A stretch of DNA of 64,000 bases from an uncultured Bacteroidales bacterium. GTDB taxonomy: Bacteria > Bacteroidota > Bacteroidia > Bacteroidales > WCHB1-69. The notes beneath the pieces are model-generated. The model searched no databases, was not told the DNA's origin, and was given only the letters and a program-made list of their open reading frames with translations. The translations under genes were made by a program, and so were the position numbers. The stretch lies in assembly GCA_946186495.1 (NCBI GenBank), contig CAMHNQ010000005.1, positions 1-64,000 on the forward strand, given 5' to 3'. Positions 58,715 to 64,000 of this stretch are shown here, one piece after another; the stretch's first letter is position 1, and every line of letters starts with the position of its first letter.

Positions 58715-61700
58715 TTATTTATTCTTCACTATAATCTTGCGGGAGTCCACTCTCCTACCCTTTTCATCGTAGAACTGGACGGTGTAGTGGCCGTTGGCGA
58801 AGCGGGAGCAGTCAACCTCCACATGGGTGTCCTCACTTTCCGTTTGCCAGACCAGCCTGCCGACCTCATTATACAGCATCACTTTTCTGACACCCGCAGC
58901 ATTCTCCCAGTTGATGAACAGCGACTGGTGAACAGGATTTGGATAAAGCGTGACCATCGCCTGTTCGGAGTGTTCCTCGATCCCGACGTTGCAATAAAGG
59001 TTGAGGGATATTTCCGTGAAACCGCAGTTGTTGATGCCTCGTGCCGTCAACACGCCGCTGCCGTTGACAGGGGCGTCGAGGATGACATTGTTGGTATTGC
59101 CATTCATCAGCGTCCAATGGGTGTTGGACACGCGCCACTCGAAGTTGTTGACAAATTCGGGGTTGTTGACGGAGAAGAAGGCATTTCCGTACTGTGTGAT
59201 GTTCGGATTGCCGTTGATGGTGTCCAATCGCGGCATCGGGTTGACTGTCAGCAGGAGATTGATGACACTGTCGCAGCCGGCCACGGTCTGCAGTTCGCGG
59301 GTGAAGGTGTAGATGCCGGCCGTATCCATCACGGGGATGTCGAACCCGTACTGGCTGAAGCTTTGATGCTCGCAGATGTCGCCCTCCACGACATAATTGT
59401 AGGTGGGCAAGGTCAGGACAGTGTGCTCCCTGACGGTCGTGCATCCGTTGGCGGCGGTGGCGGTGAGGGTATAGGTGGTGTTCTCGGGTGTCACCATGAC
59501 GGTTTGGGTAGTGTCGCCGGTACTCCACAGGAAGTGCGGGGCATCGGAGGCGGCCACCAGCATCGTAGAGTCACCTTGGCAGAGGGAGGTGGCGCCCACG
59601 ATGGTAAGCATCGGGGCAGGCAACTGGTTCACCACCACGCTGGCCGCTTGCGTGCAGCCGTAGCCGTTGGTGGCTGTGACGGAATAGACACCACCAGCGG
59701 AGATGGTGATGTGTGTCTCTTCGCTGCCCGTGCTCCACAGGTAGTCGTTGTCGCCGGAGACAGAAAGCTCGGCCGTTGTGTTCTCGCAAATCTCGCCCAA
59801 CCCGTTGAGGGTGAAGACCGGCACGGGGTTATCGACCACCGTCACTGAGGCGGCTGCCTGGCAACCGTTGGCCGAGGTGGCAGTCACCGTGTAGGCACCA
59901 TATGCAGACACCGTTATGCTGGAATCGGAAGCTCCTGTACTCCACAAGTAGGTGTCGGCATTGGAGGCGGTAAGGAGGGTGGACTGACCATGGCAGATGG
60001 CCAGGTTTCCAGAGATATGGACATCCGGCAAGGCTTCCACATTGACCATCTTGGTGAAGGTGGCACTACAGCCGTTGGAGTCGTAGCCGACGACTGTATA
60101 GGTGGTGCTGCCGTCAGGCATGGCAGTGATGGCGTCTCCTGTCTCACCGGTTTGCCAGAGGTAGGTGCTGGCGCCTGAGGCGGTCAGCACGGCAGGGCTG
60201 CCGGCACAAACGAGGCCGGGGCCTGCAATAGCGACTGTCGGGTTCTCCCGCACCACCACCGCGACGGAGTCGGTGCGGGTACAGTTCATGGAATTCGTGG
60301 CGGTGACAGCGTAGTATCCCGGACTGCTGACGGTGATGGCATTGCCCGTCACGCCCGTGCTCCAGACGTAACTGTTGCCGCCGCTCACGGTAAGGGTGGT
60401 GCTTTGGCCGTCACAGATGGCGGTGCTTCCGCTGAAGACAACCGACGGAAGCACGTTGACGGTAACAGTCGCCGTTGTGACGGACGAACATCCGAAAGCA
60501 TTGTAAGCCGTCACCGTATAGTTTGCGCTGAGATTCGGATAAACTGCTATGGACTGTGAAGTGCTGCCCGTACTCCATTGGTAAGAGGCACCGCCCGTGG
60601 CTGTCAGCACGGTGGACTGTCCCATGCAAATGGTACGACCACCGAGGATCTGCACATCGGGAAGGGCTTCCACGTTCACGACCTTATAGACCGTATTCGT
60701 GCAGCCGTTGGAATCGGTGCCCACGACGCTATAGGTGGTGGTGGTCTCCGGGGAGACCGCAATCTGCACGGCCGTCTCGCCGGTGTTCCACAGATAGCTC
60801 CCTGCACCCGTGGCCGTCAACGTGGCCACTGTGCCGGCACAAATATGGTTGTCGCTGAGGATCTGCACCTGCGGCTTCGGGTTGAACCTCACATAGACGG
60901 AATCTTTCTTGGCACAGCCCTGTGAGTTGGTGGCGGTCACGAAGTAATAGCCCGTGCTGCCGACGACGATGTTGTTGGTTTGCGACCCTGTGGACCAACT
61001 GTAGGTGCTGGCGCCGAAGGCCGTCACCGTGGTAACCGACCCGGCGCAGACATTGAGGTTGCCGCTGAAAGTCACTTCCGGGAGAGCATTTACCGACACC
61101 GTGACCGCTTGGCTCGACATGCAGCCGTAGGCGTTGGAGGCCGTCACCGAATAGGACTGGGTAGAGGTGGGCGAAACGGTAAGGTTGCCGCCCGTGGCTC
61201 CCGTGTTCCAGTAGTAGGCGATGCCGCCCGTGGCCGTCAGCGTAGTACTGCTGCCCTTGCAGACAGTCAAGGAGCCGGAAATCTGCGGCGACGGCAGCTC
61301 ATGCACCACCAGTCCCCGGGAGGCTGTGGCCGTACAGCCATATTCGTTTGTGGCCGTCACCGTGTACTGGCCCGCTTCACTGACAGTGGTGGTCACGTTA
61401 TGATCCCCATTGCTCCAGCTATATTGAAGCTGTCCTTCTCCAGTGGCCGTGAACGTGGTGTTCTGTCCCAGACAGATGGAATTGTTGCCGATGATGTTCA
61501 CTTGAGGCGGGTTATAAACCGTGACGATGGCATGATACACCCTCGAACATTGGTTGGCGTTCGTGATGGTCACGGTGTAGTCCCCAGCCTCGCTGACGGT
61601 AATACGGCTCTGGTGGCTGCCCGTGGACCACGTGTAGGTGCAACCCACCGGGGCGTCAGTGGACAGTTGAACTTGCCCGCCGGCACAGAGAGATTCGGTC

Positions 61701-64000
61701 TCCGTCACCGTGGCAACCGGTCGTGGGTTGACTGTCAGGGTTTTGGTGGCGACAGCGGTGCAACCATTTGCCCCTGTGGCGGTTACGGTATAGGAGGCTG
61801 CGGTCGTTATAGCGATGGAGGGGGTATATTGGCCAGTACTCCACTGGTAAGCCACACCTCCTGTGGCCTCCATCGTGGCCGTGTCACCCTGGCAGACCGA
61901 TGACGGTCCGGTGACATACAGCATGGGGAGTGACTTCACCGTCACCTGGGTGGAGGCTGTATTGACGCATCCGTTTTCGTCAGTCACCAGCACCGTGTAG
62001 GTGGTGTTGATGGCCGGAGTCACCGAAATGGAGGCCGTATTCTGCCCTGAACTCCAGTTATAGGTGCCGGCGGATGAGATGGCGGTCAGGGTGACGTTCT
62101 CCCCTCTACAGACTTCCAAGTTGCCAAGCACATTGACCGTCGGAATCGGGTTCACCAACACGGTGGCCGATGTAGTGGCCGTACAGCCGTAGGAGTTGGT
62201 GGCCGTCACCGAATAGGTTCCGGTCGCGTTTACCGTAATCATAGGCTGCGTACTGCCATTGTCCCATACATAACTGCTACCGCCGGAAGCGCGCAACGTG
62301 GTGGTCTGGTTCTGGCAGATGGTCAGCGTGCCGCTGATGGTGGGCGCGGTGATGGAATATTCGTTGACATTCGCGGAGAGCGTATTTGTGCAGCCGTTCA
62401 CATTCGTCACCGTGAGGGTGTACTGGCCGGGAGTCGTGATGTTGATGCTGGCCGACGTGCTTCCGTCGAACCAACGGTAAGTGTTGCCCGCATCACCCGT
62501 GGCCGTCAGCGTGGTGCTCTCCCCATGGCAGAAGCTCCGGTTGCCCGTGATGCTGGCCGTCACCGGCGATTGGGTAACCGTCACACTCTTCGAGGCCGAG
62601 CATCCGTGCTGATCCCTGCCGGTAACCGTGTAACTACCAACATAAGAAGCGGTTATAGACTGAGACAATTCGCCGGAATTCCATTCGTAGGAGGTCGCCC
62701 CTGAAGCCGTCAGCGTGGTGCTGCCGCCTTGGCAGATGGTCGTGCGGCCATTGATCCTCATGACCGGCAGCGGATGCACCGTCACCGTCACCGATGCCGT
62801 GTTCTGGCATCCGTTCATGTCACTGGCCGTCACCGTGTAGATGCCGCCCGCCGACACCGTGATGCGGTCGGCGAACCAGTTGTTGCTCCAACGGTAGCCA
62901 ATGCCGCCCGATACGACAATCGTCGTGCTCTCGCCTTCGCATATGCTGGTACTGCCCGCAAGGGTCAACTCCGGCAGCGGATTCACGGTCACCGTGGTGC
63001 TCTTCGTCTGCGAACAACCGTAAACATTCGTGACCGTCACATAGTAGGTGGTGCTTTCCGACGGGGCTATGCGCAGGGAATCCGACGTGCTGCCGTCCCC
63101 CCAAACGTAGGAGGCGCCCCCCATTGCCCTCAGCAACAAACTGTTGCCCTCGCAGACATTGTTACTGCCCGAAATCCAAGCATTGGGCAGCGGCGCGTCA
63201 ATGACCTGAACCGTGTCTACGGCCGTACATCCGTTGGCACCGGAAACCGTCACCGAGTAGGCGCCAGGAAGAGTCACCGTGACAGACGACTGCGTGCCGC
63301 CGTTACTCCACGAATAGGAACTGCCCGTGGACTGAGCCGTCAAAGTCACCGCACTGCCCGCACACATGTAAGCCGTGTCGGCAATCAACAGCGTTGGAGA
63401 ATCCTTCACCTCCAAGCGGACATAGAAGACAGAATCGCAAAGACCGGAGACCGCACGGGTGATGTAACGGTAAGTGCCGGCCTGCGTCAACAGGCTGTCG
63501 AACACCGTCAGAGGCAGGTCGTTGGAACATGCCTCCCTGAGAATGGTGTCATTGTTGACAACGGCCGGATTGATAGTCAGCAAGATGGAGACCACACTGT
63601 CGCAGCCCGACACCGTTTGGAGAACTTGCTCGTGATAGCCCGGAGTCGTGTAGGAAACCCCGTTGAAAACGTAAGGCAGGTCGTATTCGTCCGCCAGCAC
63701 AGGAATGACCTCATCCCGATAGGTGGGCAGGTGGTTTACGGTCAAGGTGACGATACTGTCATACCCGCTGAAGTGGTAGGTGAAACGGTGCTCACCCGCC
63801 GTGGTGAGCGTGTCGCCGAGGAATTCCACAGGTTCGTTGGCGCAGACCGTCGTGTCCATGTTCACGAGATAAATCGGCAGCACCGTGAGGTTCAAGGTGT
63901 AAAACGTATCGCACTGCGTCGTGGAAGAGGGGTCAACGGGCACACGCACCGTATAGACACCGCTTTCGCTATAACTGTTTCCGTGATATGCATACGGAAT
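58715..64000 (-). CDS. giant repetitive T9SS-secreted adhesin (SprB-like Ig-type modules), 5' end outside the window
   Basis: About 19 modules of the form ...xICxGxSTTLTAxGxxxYxWSTGxxxxSIxVxxxGxYTVTATNxxGC..., C-terminal LYPNPVHQSLFINW...VMLYNEVGRLVW sorting domain; frame stays open to 64000. Confidence 0.9.
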   Translation of the reverse strand: MPYAYHGNSYSESGVYTVRVPVDPSSTTQCDTFYTLNLTVLPIYLVNMDTTVCANEPVEFLGDTLTTAGEHRFTYHFSGYDSIVTLTVNHLPTYRDEVIPVLADEYDLPYVFNGVSYTTPGYHEQVLQTVSGCDSVVSILLTINPAVVNNDTILREACSNDLPLTVFDSLLTQAGTYRYITRAVSGLCDSVFYVRLEVKDSPTLLIADTAYMCAGSAVTLTAQSTGSSYSWSNGGTQSSVTVTLPGAYSVTVSGANGCTAVDTVQVIDAPLPNAWISGSNNVCEGNSLLLRAMGGASYVWGDGSTSDSLRIAPSESTTYYVTVTNVYGCSQTKSTTVTVNPLPELTLAGSTSICEGESTTIVVSGGIGYRWSNNWFADRITVSAGGIYTVTASDMNGCQNTASVTVTVHPLPVMRINGRTTICQGGSTTLTASGATSYEWNSGELSQSITASYVGSYTVTGRDQHGCSASKSVTVTQSPVTASITGNRSFCHGESTTLTATGDAGNTYRWFDGSTSASINITTPGQYTLTVTNVNGCTNTLSANVNEYSITAPTISGTLTICQNQTTTLRASGGSSYVWDNGSTQPMITVNATGTYSVTATNSYGCTATTSATVLVNPIPTVNVLGNLEVCRGENVTLTAISSAGTYNWSSGQNTASISVTPAINTTYTVLVTDENGCVNTASTQVTVKSLPMLYVTGPSSVCQGDTATMEATGGVAYQWSTGQYTPSIAITTAASYTVTATGANGCTAVATKTLTVNPRPVATVTETESLCAGGQVQLSTDAPVGCTYTWSTGSHQSRITVSEAGDYTVTITNANQCSRVYHAIVTVYNPPQVNIIGNNSICLGQNTTFTATGEGQLQYSWSNGDHNVTTTVSEAGQYTVTATNEYGCTATASRGLVVHELPSPQISGSLTVCKGSSTTLTATGGIAYYWNTGATGGNLTVSPTSTQSYSVTASNAYGCMSSQAVTVSVNALPEVTFSGNLNVCAGSVTTVTAFGASTYSWSTGSQTNNIVVGSTGYYFVTATNSQGCAKKDSVYVRFNPKPQVQILSDNHICAGTVATLTATGAGSYLWNTGETAVQIAVSPETTTTYSVVGTDSNGCTNTVYKVVNVEALPDVQILGGRTICMGQSTVLTATGGASYQWSTGSTSQSIAVYPNLSANYTVTAYNAFGCSSVTTATVTVNVLPSVVFSGSTAICDGQSTTLTVSGGNSYVWSTGVTGNAITVSSPGYYAVTATNSMNCTRTDSVAVVVRENPTVAIAGPGLVCAGSPAVLTASGASTYLWQTGETGDAITAMPDGSTTYTVVGYDSNGCSATFTKMVNVEALPDVHISGNLAICHGQSTLLTASNADTYLWSTGASDSSITVSAYGAYTVTATSANGCQAAASVTVVDNPVPVFTLNGLGEICENTTAELSVSGDNDYLWSTGSEETHITISAGGVYSVTATNGYGCTQAASVVVNQLPAPMLTIVGATSLCQGDSTMLVAASDAPHFLWSTGDTTQTVMVTPENTTYTLTATAANGCTTVREHTVLTLPTYNYVVEGDICEHQSFSQYGFDIPVMDTAGIYTFTRELQTVAGCDSVINLLLTVNPMPRLDTINGNPNITQYGNAFFSVNNPEFVNNFEWRVSNTHWTLMNGNTNNVILDAPVNGSGVLTARGINNCGFTEISLNLYCNVGIEEHSEQAMVTLYPNPVHQSLFINWENAAGVRKVMLYNEVGRLVWQTESEDTHVEVDCSRFANGHYTVQFYDEKGRRVDSRKIIVKNK

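Noticed and set aside
1-64000. tRNA, rRNA or riboswitch genes
   Set aside because: No cloverleaf-like or rRNA-like segments were recognised by eye in the intergenic regions; a covariance-model search would be needed to exclude them.

Overview
This is a 64-kb Bacteroidetes-type chromosomal window. The evidence is TAnnTTTG promoters, T9SS C-terminal sorting domains, and AAA/DUF4143 ATPases. Core genes sit on the right: rplQ-rpoA-rpsD-rpsK-rpsM-rpmJ-infA-map-secY-rplO-rpmD, leuS, an OmpA/TonB-type protein, a flippase, and the C-terminal part of a giant 19-module T9SS adhesin. The centre carries an operon of an FtsX/MacB-type exporter plus an NtrC-type two-component system (22.4-31.5 kb), M6 and M16 peptidases, and NTPases. 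The left third (about 5-22 kb) is an accessory mosaic of toxin-antitoxin modules, DUF4143 ATPases, retropepsin-like secreted proteases and formylglycine-generating-enzyme-like (SUMF1) secreted proteins. The most unusual signal is in this mosaic. The last 11-24 codons of the SUMF1 gene (...PLVGFRVIAVRKK*) recur as orphan direct repeats at 11.5, 13.0, 14.3, 15.2 and 15.8 kb, besides the two intact genes at 16.6 and 19.3 kb. Each orphan sits in the same orientation next to a different cargo gene, most of them with their own promoter. Several neighbouring genes are reduced to their ends by internal deletions. Other notable items are two genes each interrupted by a single in-frame stop, repeat or palindrome leaders on two DUF4143 ATPases, a 38-bp direct-repeat motif shared by the two promoter regions of the NtrC-type operon, a GC-rich palindrome family in the operon gaps that also rewrites one permease N-terminus, and pervasive 7-bp-period microsatellites. 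All family calls come from reading translated sequence; no database search was run.
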